Assembly (NCBI RefSeq): GCF_024385525.1
Contig: NZ_JANFLU010000010.1
Span: forward strand, 248,001-312,000
Length of the DNA: 64,000 nucleotides
Direction of reading: 5' to 3'
From: Arthrobacter sp. zg-Y238
GTDB taxonomy: Bacteria; Actinomycetota; Actinomycetes; Actinomycetales; Micrococcaceae
A program made the position numbers and the translations under genes. Positions 6,134-14,114 of this stretch are shown here, in pieces (the stretch's first letter is position 1; each line of letters opens with the position of its first letter). The notes beneath the pieces were generated by a model. That model had not been told where the DNA came from. It saw only the letters and a list, made by a program, of their open reading frames with translations, and did no database searches.

Positions 6134-8287
6134 CTAGACGCCTGCGGGAACCCGTTCCTGCTCTGCCGGGGCATCACCGTCGACCGGGTGCCCCTCGGTG
6201 CGCGGCGGCTTGAAGTGGTCGATAACGGCCACCGCTGCCAGTGAGGCTGCACCCCAGATGCCGAGGGTCAGCAGGTGGGACCAGACGGTATCCGAGCCGA
6301 AGTACAGGATCGAGCGGATCGACTCCACAGCGGCCGGCATCGGCAGCACCTCGTGCAGGAAGCGGAAGATCTCCGGTTCCATGTAGATGGACATCGCCGC
6401 ACCGGAGGCGGGTACGCCGAGGAACATCAGGATGCCGATCACCGGAAGGATCGCGAGCATCCCCATGAACCGTTCGAAGACCGTGGTGAACATGGCGACG
6501 CAGAAAATAGCGACGGCGCCGGCTCCCGAAAGCGGAAGGAAGTGCCCGTCAATCGCCCCGACGAAGACGTCGGCGATGACCCAGAGGAAGGCCGACATAC
6601 CGACGGCCCAGGCCGCGACGATGGGGAGCAGCATGCGCAGCGGACGGCTGGCCGGAGCCGCCGTCGAGCCGACCACAATGATCATGAACCCGGCCATGAT
6701 CCAGCCCATCGCCAGGTACATGGTGGCCATGCCCATGGAGTCCGAATCCTTCAGCGGAGCAACATTGTCATGTCCCATCTCCATTTGCTGTCCCGCGGAG
6801 ACCTGGCCGAACACCGAGGTGAGGACCTGCTGCTGACTCATGCCGCCGGCCTCGTTGGTGATGAGCGTGGCCGTGGGGTTTTCGGCCGAAGGCAGGACAT
6901 AGGCGCCGACAACGGTCCGGTCCCGTACCTGCTCGCGGGCGTCGTCTGCGTTGCCCATCGCGCGCAGGTCAAAGAGCCCGGACATGTTTTCGTCCAGGCC
7001 GGACACCGCCTGCTCCGCCTGTTGCGCGGTGGAGCCGACGACGGCGACGGGCATGTCCCGCGGCGTCGGCTCGTACATCGCGCCCAGCATAAACGAGAGC
7101 ATCATCGTGACCATGGCCAGCGGGAAGAAGGCCAGGGTGCCGTAGCGCCAGCGGCGGGTCTTCGGGCGCGGCCCGCCGTGCAGCGAGGCGACGTTGATTG
7201 CCGGCGGAGCAGCATTGGGCTTGCGGCGGCGCTTGACTGCATCAAGGATGAGGGTGAGCAGCAGGGCCGCCACCGCACCGATCACGAGCACCAGCAGGTG
7301 GGGACCGGCGCCGTTGCCGTCGAAGTACAGGAACGAACGCAGCGATTCACCGGTGGCGGCCGCAGGCAGGAAGCTGTGGAGGTACGGGTAGAGACCCGGC
7401 ATGGTGTGGACCGACATGCTCATGTTGGAGGCGGGAACGCCCAGCACCATCAGGAACAGCATGCCGGCAAGGACGGCCATGGGGCCGAGGATCCGGGTGA
7501 GGAACAGCTGGACGCTGCCGACGGCGAAAACCGTCAGCCACGAGATCCCCAGCACGGCGGCGGAGTGTCCCTCGACGACGCCGAGCATCGGTCCCGTGAC
7601 GGCCCAGACGAGACCGGCTATCAGTGCTGCCCAGCCGGCAAGCAGGGGAACGAAGCGGCGGAAGCGAAGCAGTTCGGGTGAGTTGGAAAGGACCAGGCTC
7701 AGCGGCATGTAGCCGGCCAGCATCAGGGCCGTGGTCAGGAACATTGCGCCCAGTCCGGCCATGTCATGGTCCGGCAGCGGGGCGAGGTCCTCGGACTGCA
7801 GGACCAGGCCCTGTCCCAGGACCTGCGGGGCCAGCAGCGCCGTGACGGTGCTGGACTGCGAGGCGCCGGCAGCACTTGCGGTATAAACCGAGGCAGTGCC
7901 CTCATTCAGCGACACTGCACCCGAGACTTCGCGGTCCAGGATCAGCTGGCGCGCTTCGGCGTCGGATTCCACCACGCGGACGTCGACGGCGTCGGGATCG
8001 GCGGATTCCAGTGCGTCGGCGAAGCGGTCCGCCTGCTGGCCGGAACCCGTGACGGCAATGGGCATGTTGTTCGGAACAGGTGCGTGCATGGCGGCGAGGT
8101 AGCCGCCCACCAGCATGGAAACCATCAGCAACGGCATCAGGAACATGGCGACATAACGGCCGATCTTCTCGGCCTTTGCGCGTTTGGCCGCGGCAAGGCC
8201 CTCGGCGTCCGACGACGGCGCCGGGGTTTCTCCTGCTGGATCCGTATCCGGCGGAGAACCTGGGGATGTCGGGGAAGTACTGGTCAA
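6134..8287 (-). CDS. YhgE/DUF3533-type membrane protein with internal tandem duplication
   Basis: A 717-aa membrane protein made of two homologous halves (about 1-358 and 359-717). Each half has one N-terminal helix, an extracytoplasmic domain of about 120 residues, then five or six helices. The duplication is plain in sequence: APVPNNMPIAVTGS versus PTPRDMPVAVVGS, and VLGVPASNMSMSV versus FLGVPASGAAMSI, each followed by a conserved ESxRSxLYFxxxxxxxHLL stretch. Families of this shape (YhgE/Pip, DUF3533, ABC-2-like) are linked to export or resistance to membrane-active compounds. No ATPase is encoded next to it. The start ATG follows a weak ribosome site. A TetR gene is divergent, with a palindrome between them, so this is probably its target. 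Confidence 0.85.
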   Translation of the reverse strand: MTSTSPTSPGSPPDTDPAGETPAPSSDAEGLAAAKRAKAEKIGRYVAMFLMPLLMVSMLVGGYLAAMHAPVPNNMPIAVTGSGQQADRFADALESADPDAVDVRVVESDAEARQLILDREVSGAVSLNEGTASVYTASAAGASQSSTVTALLAPQVLGQGLVLQSEDLAPLPDHDMAGLGAMFLTTALMLAGYMPLSLVLSNSPELLRFRRFVPLLAGWAALIAGLVWAVTGPMLGVVEGHSAAVLGISWLTVFAVGSVQLFLTRILGPMAVLAGMLFLMVLGVPASNMSMSVHTMPGLYPYLHSFLPAAATGESLRSFLYFDGNGAGPHLLVLVIGAVAALLLTLILDAVKRRRKPNAAPPAINVASLHGGPRPKTRRWRYGTLAFFPLAMVTMMLSFMLGAMYEPTPRDMPVAVVGSTAQQAEQAVSGLDENMSGLFDLRAMGNADDAREQVRDRTVVGAYVLPSAENPTATLITNEAGGMSQQQVLTSVFGQVSAGQQMEMGHDNVAPLKDSDSMGMATMYLAMGWIMAGFMIIVVGSTAAPASRPLRMLLPIVAAWAVGMSAFLWVIADVFVGAIDGHFLPLSGAGAVAIFCVAMFTTVFERFMGMLAILPVIGILMFLGVPASGAAMSIYMEPEIFRFLHEVLPMPAAVESIRSILYFGSDTVWSHLLTLGIWGAASLAAVAVIDHFKPPRTEGHPVDGDAPAEQERVPAGV

Positions 8288-8381
8288 GGACGTGCTCCTG
8301 TAGCTGAATTCATGGGTGATGGTGCGAAGTGCGCGTCGACGCGATCGTCAAGGCGGGGTCTGTGGGACCAACTCGTCAAAA

Positions 8382-8399
8382 TTACGCCATGTGGCGTAA
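8382..8399. promoter_or_regulatory. Palindromic operator between the YhgE-like gene and tetR
   Basis: TTACGCCA-TG-TGGCGTAA: perfect 8-bp arms around a 2-bp centre, in the 157-bp divergent intergenic region, 45 bp before the TetR start and about 95 bp before the membrane-protein start. Length and symmetry fit a TetR dimer site. The AT-rich bases on both sides (AAAAT, AAATTAGATAAT) could hold the promoter elements it blocks. Confidence 0.75.
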
Positions 8400-8444
8400 A
8401 TTAGATAATCGAAGCCGCATCAACGCCGACACAAGGGAACGCAC

Positions 8445-9107
8445 ATGGGACAGCACGGTGCGAAGGCACGCGAAACCCTGCTCGATGCCGCCGAAGAGCT
8501 GTTTGCCCGCTACGGCATCGACGCCGTGTCCAACCGCCGCATCGCCGAGCATGCCGGAACTGCCAACCATTCCGCCGTCGCCTATCACTTCGGCGGCCGG
8601 GATGAACTGCTGGAAGCCTTGATCACCCGCCATCTCGAGGACACCCACCGCCGCCGTGCGGTGCTCACCGAACAGCTGGACGACGGCGCCGGGCTCCGCG
8701 ACCTCCTGGCCTGCCTGGTCTTGCCCTGGGTGGACCACCTGGCATCCCTGCCGGTGCCGAGCTGGCGGGCGCGTTTCCTGCACCAGATGCGTGCGGTGCC
8801 GTCCATGCAATCCGTACTTCAGCGGTCGGCCGTGGCCAACCCCGTCAGCGAGGACCTGATCCGCAGGACCCAGGCCGCGGTCGGGGACCTCGCCCCCGCT
8901 GTCCTGCACGGCCGTTCGTGGATCCTGGGCACCATGACCATCGGGGTCTGCGCGGAGTACGAGGCACGCATCCAAGACGGAGCCGAGACCCCGAACTGGA
9001 CCGGTGTGGGCTACTTCCTCATCGATTCCTGTGCCGGAATGCTCTCCGCCCCGGTAACCCACCCCGGCGACTTCCTTCCGCAGCCGTCCCCGGTCTACCT
9101 GCTTTAG
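8445..9107 (+). CDS. TetR family transcriptional regulator
   Basis: A 220-aa repressor. The N-terminal HTH spans about residues 8-55 (ARETLLDAAEELFARYGIDA, then NRRIAEHAGTANHSAVAYHF). The C-terminal helical domain (60-215) would bind an unidentified ligand. The family often controls an adjacent divergent exporter, and here the divergent gene encodes the duplicated YhgE-like membrane protein. A perfect palindrome lies between the two starts. The gene ends 12 bp before the convergent second YhgE-like gene. The chosen ATG is the first of the frame; it is preceded by AAGGGAACGCAC, a good ribosome site. Confidence 0.92.
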   Translation: MGQHGAKARETLLDAAEELFARYGIDAVSNRRIAEHAGTANHSAVAYHFGGRDELLEALITRHLEDTHRRRAVLTEQLDDGAGLRDLLACLVLPWVDHLASLPVPSWRARFLHQMRAVPSMQSVLQRSAVANPVSEDLIRRTQAAVGDLAPAVLHGRSWILGTMTIGVCAEYEARIQDGAETPNWTGVGYFLIDSCAGMLSAPVTHPGDFLPQPSPVYLL

Positions 9108-9118
9108 GGCTGCCGGCT

Positions 9119-10528
9119 CTAGGGCTGCCCGGCGGGACTACCCGCCAGCTCTACCCGGCGGCGGCCGAACTTCCGGTCATAAAGCACCGCGAAGATCATG
9201 GCGACCGCAACGGCTATGAGTATGAGGATGAGCATGCCGATGATCCCGCTCTGCAGGCCCGCGTCACCTTCGGCGTCAAAGTACAGGACCGCCCGGTTGG
9301 CCATGGTCATGTGGTAGAGCGGCTCGCCGCGGGCAATGAACGTGAAGAACCCCGGCAGGGCCTCCAGCGGCACCACTCCGGTCGCGGCAGGCAGGCCCAT
9401 AAACACCACGTAGATCAGCGAGAGCACCATGCCGATGCTGCCGAACAGGGTGATCAGCGCCGTGGTGACCGCCGATACCGTGACAATGGACAGCCAGGTG
9501 GTGAGGAAGAACCAGCCGCCGTGCGGGATCGGCATCCCGACGGCGGAGGCCACCCACATCATGAAGCCCGCCGTCGGGAGGGCACCCAGGACAACGATGC
9601 CCCACTTGATCAGATAGGTTTTCCAGCGGGCAGGCTGCACCCTCGGCCCCAGGGAGAACCTCGGCCCCATTTCGACCGGCGCCACTCCGAGCCGCGAATC
9701 CACCAGGAAGTGGATTGCCACGGAACCACTGACGCCCACCACCATCAGCAGCACGGAGTAGAAGAACGCACCCATGCCAAGGGCGGAACCTTCCGGCGGG
9801 GTTTCATAGGCGGTGGTGGTGACAGAGATCGGCGCCCGGAGCAGGTCCGTTGATGTGCCGTCCACGGTTGGCGCCACCTGCTGCTGCACCTCTGCCGGCA
9901 GGCCCAGCTCCCCGAGCTCGCGCTGTTGTTCCGCCCGGGCTTCCATCTGCGCGTCCTCTGCAGCCGAGGCCAGCTGCTCCCCCAGGCCGGTGTTGGCCTG
10001 CTCGAGCGCCGGGTCGACGGCGGACGTCGCCAAGCTGCTCGCCAGTGGCCCGGCCAACGGGTTCGAGTAGACGGTGATGGACGGCCGCGTAACTTCCGTG
10101 TCCGTCAATGCACCGCTCACCAGCCCCAGGGCGTCAGCCGAAAAGGACTCGGGGATAACGACGGCGCCGTGGATCTGCCCCTTGCGCAGCTGCTCCTGGG
10201 CGTCGTCCCAGGACAGGACACGCAGATCGATTTCGTCGTTTTGCGCGAAGCCCTGCTGCATCTGGTCCGTGATGTTCTGCCCGAGGTTCTCCGGGCTGCC
10301 CCCGTCGGCCGGCGTCGCACCCCTGTCCTGGTTGACCACGGCCAGCGGAAAGTGCTTGAGGTGGTCCCCCGGGCTGCCCAGACCGCCGATGTACAGGGCA
10401 GTGCCGGCGCCGCCCAGCAGCAGAAGCACCAGCAGCGGCAGGAGCCAGAACCGCGGGGACCAATACGAGTGCCTGCCGTGCCCGCGCCCTCGGGAACGGG
10501 AATCGGATTCCATCGCATGTGCCGACAT
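9119..10528 (-). CDS. YhgE/DUF3533-type membrane protein
   Basis: A 469-aa single-unit relative of the duplicated protein at 6134-8287. It has a positively charged N-terminus (SRSRGRGHGRH), one helix at about 25-47 (FWLLPLLVLLLLGGAGTALY), an extracytoplasmic region of about 200 residues including VVNQDRGATP and GAVVIPESFSA, and a C-terminal block of six helices. The VVNxDxG and GA(V/L)xIPxxFS motifs are typical of the YhgE/Pip N-terminal domain and ABC-2-like exporters. The ATG at 10528 is preceded by GGGAGG at ideal spacing; the longer frame upstream is non-coding. It is convergent with the TetR gene, so one resistance locus is plausible. The C-terminal tail is RKFGRRRVELAG. Confidence 0.85.
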   Translation of the reverse strand: MSAHAMESDSRSRGRGHGRHSYWSPRFWLLPLLVLLLLGGAGTALYIGGLGSPGDHLKHFPLAVVNQDRGATPADGGSPENLGQNITDQMQQGFAQNDEIDLRVLSWDDAQEQLRKGQIHGAVVIPESFSADALGLVSGALTDTEVTRPSITVYSNPLAGPLASSLATSAVDPALEQANTGLGEQLASAAEDAQMEARAEQQRELGELGLPAEVQQQVAPTVDGTSTDLLRAPISVTTTAYETPPEGSALGMGAFFYSVLLMVVGVSGSVAIHFLVDSRLGVAPVEMGPRFSLGPRVQPARWKTYLIKWGIVVLGALPTAGFMMWVASAVGMPIPHGGWFFLTTWLSIVTVSAVTTALITLFGSIGMVLSLIYVVFMGLPAATGVVPLEALPGFFTFIARGEPLYHMTMANRAVLYFDAEGDAGLQSGIIGMLILILIAVAVAMIFAVLYDRKFGRRRVELAGSPAGQP

Positions 10529-10694
10529 GGACACACCTCCCAGCTGAGCCTGAGTCGGGATTCGTCCTACCGTTTGAGGGTAGCCGCCGTGCAGGGCTGC
10601 GGATACAGCAGTGGGCCCGGCTGCGTCCGGATGGCCGATACCTGTGCCCGTCGCCTGCCTGACCGCCACGTGTCGCGCCTGACAACCGTGCCCG

Positions 10695-10723
10695 TTGCCG
10701 GACATCGCCCCTGAAGCTAGCCT
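10695..10723 (+). promoter_or_regulatory. Sigma-A-type promoter, likely giving a leaderless mRNA
   Basis: TTGCCG (10695-10700), a 17-bp spacer and TAGCCT (10718-10723) stand just 6 bp before the ATG at 10730. No ribosome site separates them. Transcription would start at or next to the ATG, as is common for leaderless actinobacterial genes. Confidence 0.5.
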
Positions 10724-10729
10724 CGGCAG

Positions 10730-11101
10730 ATGAATGACCTCACCCTCGCCAACCTGCTCGAGCGCGAACACCTCGGCTGGCAGTCGCTGTGCCGCGGACA
10801 GGGCGGAGACTTCCACGGTGGGCTTATGACTCCGGATGCCGTGATGGTCCTGGTCAACGGCATGGTGCTGGACCGTTCCACTATCGCCTCTACCCTCAAC
10901 GCGGCGCCGCCGTGGACTTCCTACCGCATCACGGATGAACACGTGGTGGCGGCAAGCACCGGCGCAGCAGCGCTGGTCTACCGTGCGGCTGCGTACCGCG
11001 CCGGGCAGGAGCCGTTCGAGGCGTTGATGTCCAGCGTTTACTGTCTCGTCGACGGGCGGATCCGGCTGGCCCTGTATCAGCAGACGACGGTTACCCACTA
11101 G
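10730..11101 (+). CDS. NTF2/SnoaL-like small protein
   Basis: A 123-aa soluble protein (MNDLTLANLLEREHLGWQSL) with the cone-shaped alpha+beta pattern of the SnoaL/DUF4440 NTF2-like family: N-terminal helices ending in EHLGWQSLC, then strands in DAVMVLVNGMVLDR, RITDEHVVAAS, AALVYRAAAYR, FEALMSSVYCLVDGRIRLALYQ. Members are small enzymes, carriers or detoxification accessories with little motif conservation. No partner is encoded nearby, so the function is unknown. The start appears leaderless, with promoter elements ending 6 bp upstream. The next gene begins 58 bp downstream with its own promoter. Confidence 0.75.
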   Translation: MNDLTLANLLEREHLGWQSLCRGQGGDFHGGLMTPDAVMVLVNGMVLDRSTIASTLNAAPPWTSYRITDEHVVAASTGAAALVYRAAAYRAGQEPFEALMSSVYCLVDGRIRLALYQQTTVTH

Positions 11102-11105
11102 TTCC

Positions 11106-11136
11106 TTGACCTTGCCGCAGCGTCAACTTCTAGGGT
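11106..11136 (+). promoter_or_regulatory. MerR-type promoter with 19-bp spacer
   Basis: TTGACC (11106-11111) and TAGGGT (11131-11136) are separated by 19 bp rather than 17. A dyad TTGAC...GTCAA (arms 11106-11110 and 11122-11126) lies within the spacer. Overlong spacers with a central dyad are the hallmark of promoters twisted into activity by MerR-family activators. The gene it drives encodes a TipA-like MerR protein, so autoregulation is the natural reading. Confidence 0.7.
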
Positions 11137-11159
11137 TGGTGGTGTCGAGAAGGAGCACC

Positions 11160-11909
11160 ATGGACTGGTCCATTGCGGACGTGGCGAAACTGGCCGGGAC
11201 AACCTCCCGGACCCTGCGCCACTACGACGGCATCGGGCTGCTGGCCCCCTCACGGGTCGGCGCCAACGGCTACCGGTATTACGACCGGGCAGCACTGGTC
11301 CGGCTACAGCGGATCCTGTTGCTGCGCCAGCTCGGGATGGGCCTGCCGCAGATCGGGCAGGTGTTGGAAGGCCAGCAGGATGATGCCGCTGCCTTGGCCG
11401 CGCATCTGGTGTATCTCCAGGACGAACAGGCCCGGCTGCACACACAGATACGTGCAGTGCGCTCGACGTTGAAGGCCCTGAAAGGAGATGAGGAAATCAT
11501 GGCGGAAAAAATGTTCGAAGGTTTTGACCACACGCAGTACCGCGAGGAGGTGGAAGAACGCTGGGGCTCGGAGGCGTACGCCGAGTCCGACCAGTGGTGG
11601 CGTTCGCTGGACGACGCCGGGAAGCTCGGCTTCTCCGCGGAACATGCAGCACTGCAGGACGCGTGGGACGAGGCCCAGCGTCGGGGGCTGGCACCTGCGA
11701 GCGCCGAAGCGCAGGAACTCGCACGGCGGCATGCGGAATGGATCGCAGCCGGTACCCGGAAGGAGCCCGATCCGGAGATGCTGATCGGCCTCGCGGAAAT
11801 GTATGTGGCTGATAACCGGTTCGGGGCCAACTACACCCGTGCATTCGAATCGGGTGCGAAGTATGTCCGCGACGCGCTGGTCACCTACGCCCGGGGTCTG
11901 CAGGGCTAG
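11160..11909 (+). CDS. MerR family regulator with TipAS domain (TipA-like)
   Basis: A 249-aa regulator starting MDWSIADVAKLAGTTSRTLR, with AAGGAG 5 bp before the ATG. Residues 1-70 are the MerR winged helix (RTLRHYDGIGLLAP, GYRYYDRAALVRLQRI). A coiled coil runs to about 110. The C-terminal half (about 130-245) is a TipAS-type antibiotic-binding domain with EVEERWG, AYAESDQWWRSLD and YVADNRFGANYTR. In the family, ligand binding to TipAS turns on the regulator's own promoter and sequesters drugs such as thiopeptides. The 19-bp-spacer promoter upstream supports the same autoregulation here. It is followed by a palindromic repeat that may end transcription. Confidence 0.92.
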   Translation: MDWSIADVAKLAGTTSRTLRHYDGIGLLAPSRVGANGYRYYDRAALVRLQRILLLRQLGMGLPQIGQVLEGQQDDAAALAAHLVYLQDEQARLHTQIRAVRSTLKALKGDEEIMAEKMFEGFDHTQYREEVEERWGSEAYAESDQWWRSLDDAGKLGFSAEHAALQDAWDEAQRRGLAPASAEAQELARRHAEWIAAGTRKEPDPEMLIGLAEMYVADNRFGANYTRAFESGAKYVRDALVTYARGLQG

Positions 11910-11922
11910 TCCGGATAGCTAA

Positions 11923-11971
11923 TGTACAGATAACGGGGCTAAGAGCACCGGATAACCCCGTTACCTGTACA
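11923..11971. repeat. Dispersed palindromic repeat (hairpin) between convergent genes
   Basis: Arms TGTACAGATAACGGGG (11923-11938) and CCCCGTTACCTGTACA (11956-11971) pair over 16 positions with one mismatch around a 17-nt loop. The same arm sequence, the same 17-nt loop length and the loop end (CC-GATAA) recur at 34215-34263. It lies between the TipA-like gene and the convergent NUDIX gene, so it may serve as a bidirectional terminator, although no T-run follows. It is a candidate REP/MITE-like dispersed element. Confidence 0.7.
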
Positions 11972-12004
11972 CCGGACACCACACCAGAGGCGCCGGCAGC
12001 CCCG

Positions 12005-12424
12005 CTAGCTCCCCGCCTCCGCCAGCACCCGAAGGAGTGCGTCCAGCACCTGGGCCTGCCCCTTGACCAGCTTCCTGCGCGCCACAGCCTCCGGAAACCA
12101 GCCGGCCCGGTCGATCTCCGGATACTCGCGGACGGTGCCCGATCCCCGCGGCCATTCCAACTCGAACGTCACGGTCTTTTGCGCCGACTGCCGGAAACTG
12201 CCCAGCAGCAGGTACTCGGCCTCGGGGGCCTGCGTGCCCATCTCCTCGGCGAACTCCCGCAGCGCAGCCGCCAGCGGTTCTTCCTCCGGCTGGTACTCCC
12301 CCTTGGGAAGAGACCAGGCATGCTCGTCCTTCCGCGCCCAGAACGGGCCACCCATATGGCCGATCCACACTTCCAGGCCCACGGTACCGCGCCGGTACAG
12401 CAGGATCGCTGCACTGGAAATCAT
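12005..12424 (-). CDS. NUDIX hydrolase
   Basis: A 139-aa nucleotide-diphosphate-linked-X hydrolase. The NUDIX box lies at residues 42-63: GEYQPEEEP followed by LAAALREFAEEMG, matching GX5EX7REUXEEXG, with the acidic REFxEE residues as metal ligands. The N-terminal strand (SSAAILLYRRG) and WSLPKGEY are typical of the family. Many actinobacterial members close to this sequence hydrolyse Ap4A or act as general NTP sanitizers, but the substrate is not predictable. It lies 20 bp downstream of a second NUDIX gene on the same strand, so the two probably form an operon. Confidence 0.9.
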   Translation of the reverse strand: MISSAAILLYRRGTVGLEVWIGHMGGPFWARKDEHAWSLPKGEYQPEEEPLAAALREFAEEMGTQAPEAEYLLLGSFRQSAQKTVTFELEWPRGSGTVREYPEIDRAGWFPEAVARRKLVKGQAQVLDALLRVLAEAGS

Positions 12425-12444
12425 GTCGTTCTCCCCTCGAAGGC

Positions 12445-12909
12445 TCAGACGTCCGCAAACCCGAATGTGACAATGGGCGGCAGTCCGCTGCGCAACCGCT
12501 CTAAAACAAACCTTTCATGCGGGACGACGGCGCCGGGCAGGTCGTCGAGGGAAAACCATTCCAGCCGGGCCGCCTTGCCGGGCTCCATGATGCGCGGCTC
12601 CCCCGACCAACCGGAGCAGAGGAAGAAGAAGTCCACCCGCTCGTCCACGGCAGTCCCGGTGTCCTCCTGCGTGCGGTGCATGGACGTCAGCGGGACGACG
12701 TCGTCGGGCGCCACCGCTATCCCGAGTTCCTCCCGCGCCTCCCGCACGGCGGCCTGCACGGCCGATTCCCCCGCCTCCACATGTCCGGCTGCGGCCGTGG
12801 CCCAGTAGCCGTCCATGTACTCGGTGCCCTGCCTAAGCTGCAGCAGCACCCGGTCCCCGCGCTGGAAGATGAGATAGCTGGCCGGCACAACCTGGAATCG
12901 GTTCAACAA
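12445..12909 (-). CDS. NUDIX hydrolase
   Basis: A 154-aa protein whose NUDIX box (residues 42-63) reads GHVEAGESAVQ followed by AAVREAREELG. The preceding YMDGYWATAAAGHVE is common to MutT/dATP-pyrophosphohydrolase-like members. The C-terminal part (FFLCSGWSGEPRIMEPGKAARLEWFSLDDLP) carries the WxGEPxxxEPxKxxxxxW(F/V)xxxxLP signature of a subgroup acting on nucleotide-type substrates. It lies upstream of, and in line with, the other NUDIX gene. It is divergent from the exonuclease gene, whose start is about 120 bp away. Cytoplasmic; the exact substrate is unknown. Confidence 0.9.
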   Translation of the reverse strand: MLNRFQVVPASYLIFQRGDRVLLQLRQGTEYMDGYWATAAAGHVEAGESAVQAAVREAREELGIAVAPDDVVPLTSMHRTQEDTGTAVDERVDFFFLCSGWSGEPRIMEPGKAARLEWFSLDDLPGAVVPHERFVLERLRSGLPPIVTFGFADV

Positions 12910-13029
12910 CGCGGAGGTCCCCTCGGTCGGAAAGCTGGTGCCTCAGCCTATAGGTGTGCACGGGTATCCCGGCGGATCAGGTCTCCACGAAGGCGCCCCT
13001 CACCGCATGATCCGTGCGAGGATCGGCCT

Positions 13030-13968
13030 ATGACCCAGCGCCTGATGCTCCTCGACACCGCGTCACTGTACTTCCGCGCCTTCTACGGCGTCCCCGACAG
13101 CATCCGCCGGTCCGACGGTACGCCGGTGAACGCCGTACGCGGCCTGCTGGACATGATCGCCAGGCTCACCACCGACTACGAGGCCACGCACCTGATCGCC
13201 TGCTGGGACGACGACTGGCGGCCGCAGTGGCGGGTGGAGCTGCTCCCTACCTACAAGGCGCACCGGGTGGCCGAAGAGGTGAGCGGGAACCCCGACGTCG
13301 AAACGGTTCCCGATCCCCTCGAGGCCCAGATCCCGATGATCCGCCGCACGCTGGAGCTGGCGGGCATCGCCGTCGTCGGCGCCGCGGAACACGAGGCCGA
13401 CGACGTGATCGGCACCTACGCGTCCACTGCGTCCATGCCGGTGGACGTGGTGACCGGGGACCGTGACCTGTTCCAGGTGATCGACGACCGCAGGGACGCG
13501 CGCGTGATCTACACCGCCCGCGGCATGAAGAACCTGGACGTGATGACCGATGCGTCAATGGTGGCAAAGTACCAGGTGCTGCCCGAGCAGTACGCGGACT
13601 ACGCAACCCTGCGTGGCGATGCCTCCGACGGACTGCCCGGCGTGTCCGGGATCGGTGAGAAAACCGCGGCGTCGCTGCTGGCCGAATATGGCACCCTGGA
13701 TTCCCTGCTGGCCGCGGCGCAGGACCCGGACAGCGGCCTTGCGGGCCCGGTCCGGTCCAAGCTCGCCAAGGCGGCGGACTATCTGGCGGTTGCACCGAAG
13801 GTAGTAAAGGTGGTGAGGGACCTGGATCTTCCCACGCCCAAGAAGGCGGGGGCCGAGCTGCATGCGATCGCCGGGGAAGAGCGTTCCGAACTTGAGCGCC
13901 TGGCCGAGGACTGGAACCTGGGCGGGTCCGTGAAGCGGCTGCTGGACGCCTTCGACCGCTACGCGTAG
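13030..13968 (+). CDS. 5'-3' exonuclease (FEN/Pol I N-terminal domain type)
   Basis: A 312-aa stand-alone homologue of the 5'-nuclease domain of DNA polymerase I. The PIN-like core shows the metal-binding acidic residues in LLDTASLYFRAFYG, AEHEADDVIGTYA and VTGDRDLFQV. The helical arch region contains ACWDDDWRPQWRVELLPTYKAHR. The H3TH DNA-binding motif is GDASDGLPGVSGIGEKTAAS followed by LLAEYGTLDSLL. It lacks any polymerase domain. A role in removing RNA primers or flaps in replication and repair is expected. The ATG at 13030 has a GAGGA ribosome site; frames extending upstream into the NUDIX gene are antisense artefacts. It ends at a strong terminator. Confidence 0.92.
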   Translation: MTQRLMLLDTASLYFRAFYGVPDSIRRSDGTPVNAVRGLLDMIARLTTDYEATHLIACWDDDWRPQWRVELLPTYKAHRVAEEVSGNPDVETVPDPLEAQIPMIRRTLELAGIAVVGAAEHEADDVIGTYASTASMPVDVVTGDRDLFQVIDDRRDARVIYTARGMKNLDVMTDASMVAKYQVLPEQYADYATLRGDASDGLPGVSGIGEKTAASLLAEYGTLDSLLAAAQDPDSGLAGPVRSKLAKAADYLAVAPKVVKVVRDLDLPTPKKAGAELHAIAGEERSELERLAEDWNLGGSVKRLLDAFDRYA

Positions 13969-13984
13969 GCAGCGCGGCAAAAGA

Positions 13985-14014
13985 AAACACCCCGGTCCGA
14001 AGACCGGGGTGTTT
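13985..14014 (+). terminator. Rho-independent terminator after the exonuclease gene
   Basis: Perfect 13-bp stem AAACACCCCGGTC / GACCGGGGTGTTT with a CGAA tetraloop at 13998-14001. The A-rich side and the TTT side make it usable in both directions, so it can also stop readthrough from the tRNA gene on the opposite strand. Confidence 0.92.
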
Positions 14015-14029
14015 CCGTCTGCAACAAAC

Positions 14030-14114
14030 TGGTGCCCGAAGTGGGACTCGAACCCACACACCTTTCGATACTGCATTTTGAGTGCAGCGCGTCTGCCAAT
14101 TCCGCCATTCGGGC
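14030..14114 (-). tRNA. tRNA-Leu (anticodon CAA)
   Basis: Read on the minus strand the gene begins GCCCGAATGGCGGAATTGG and ends TTCGGGCACCA, so the CCA end is encoded. The acceptor stem GCCCGAA pairs with TTCGGGC. The anticodon arm is CTGCA-CTCAAAA-TGCAG, giving anticodon CAA for UUG codons. A long variable arm (about 14 nt) marks it as class II, as expected for Leu. The T arm contains GGTTCGAGTCC. All cloverleaf parts appear intact. Confidence 0.95.
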
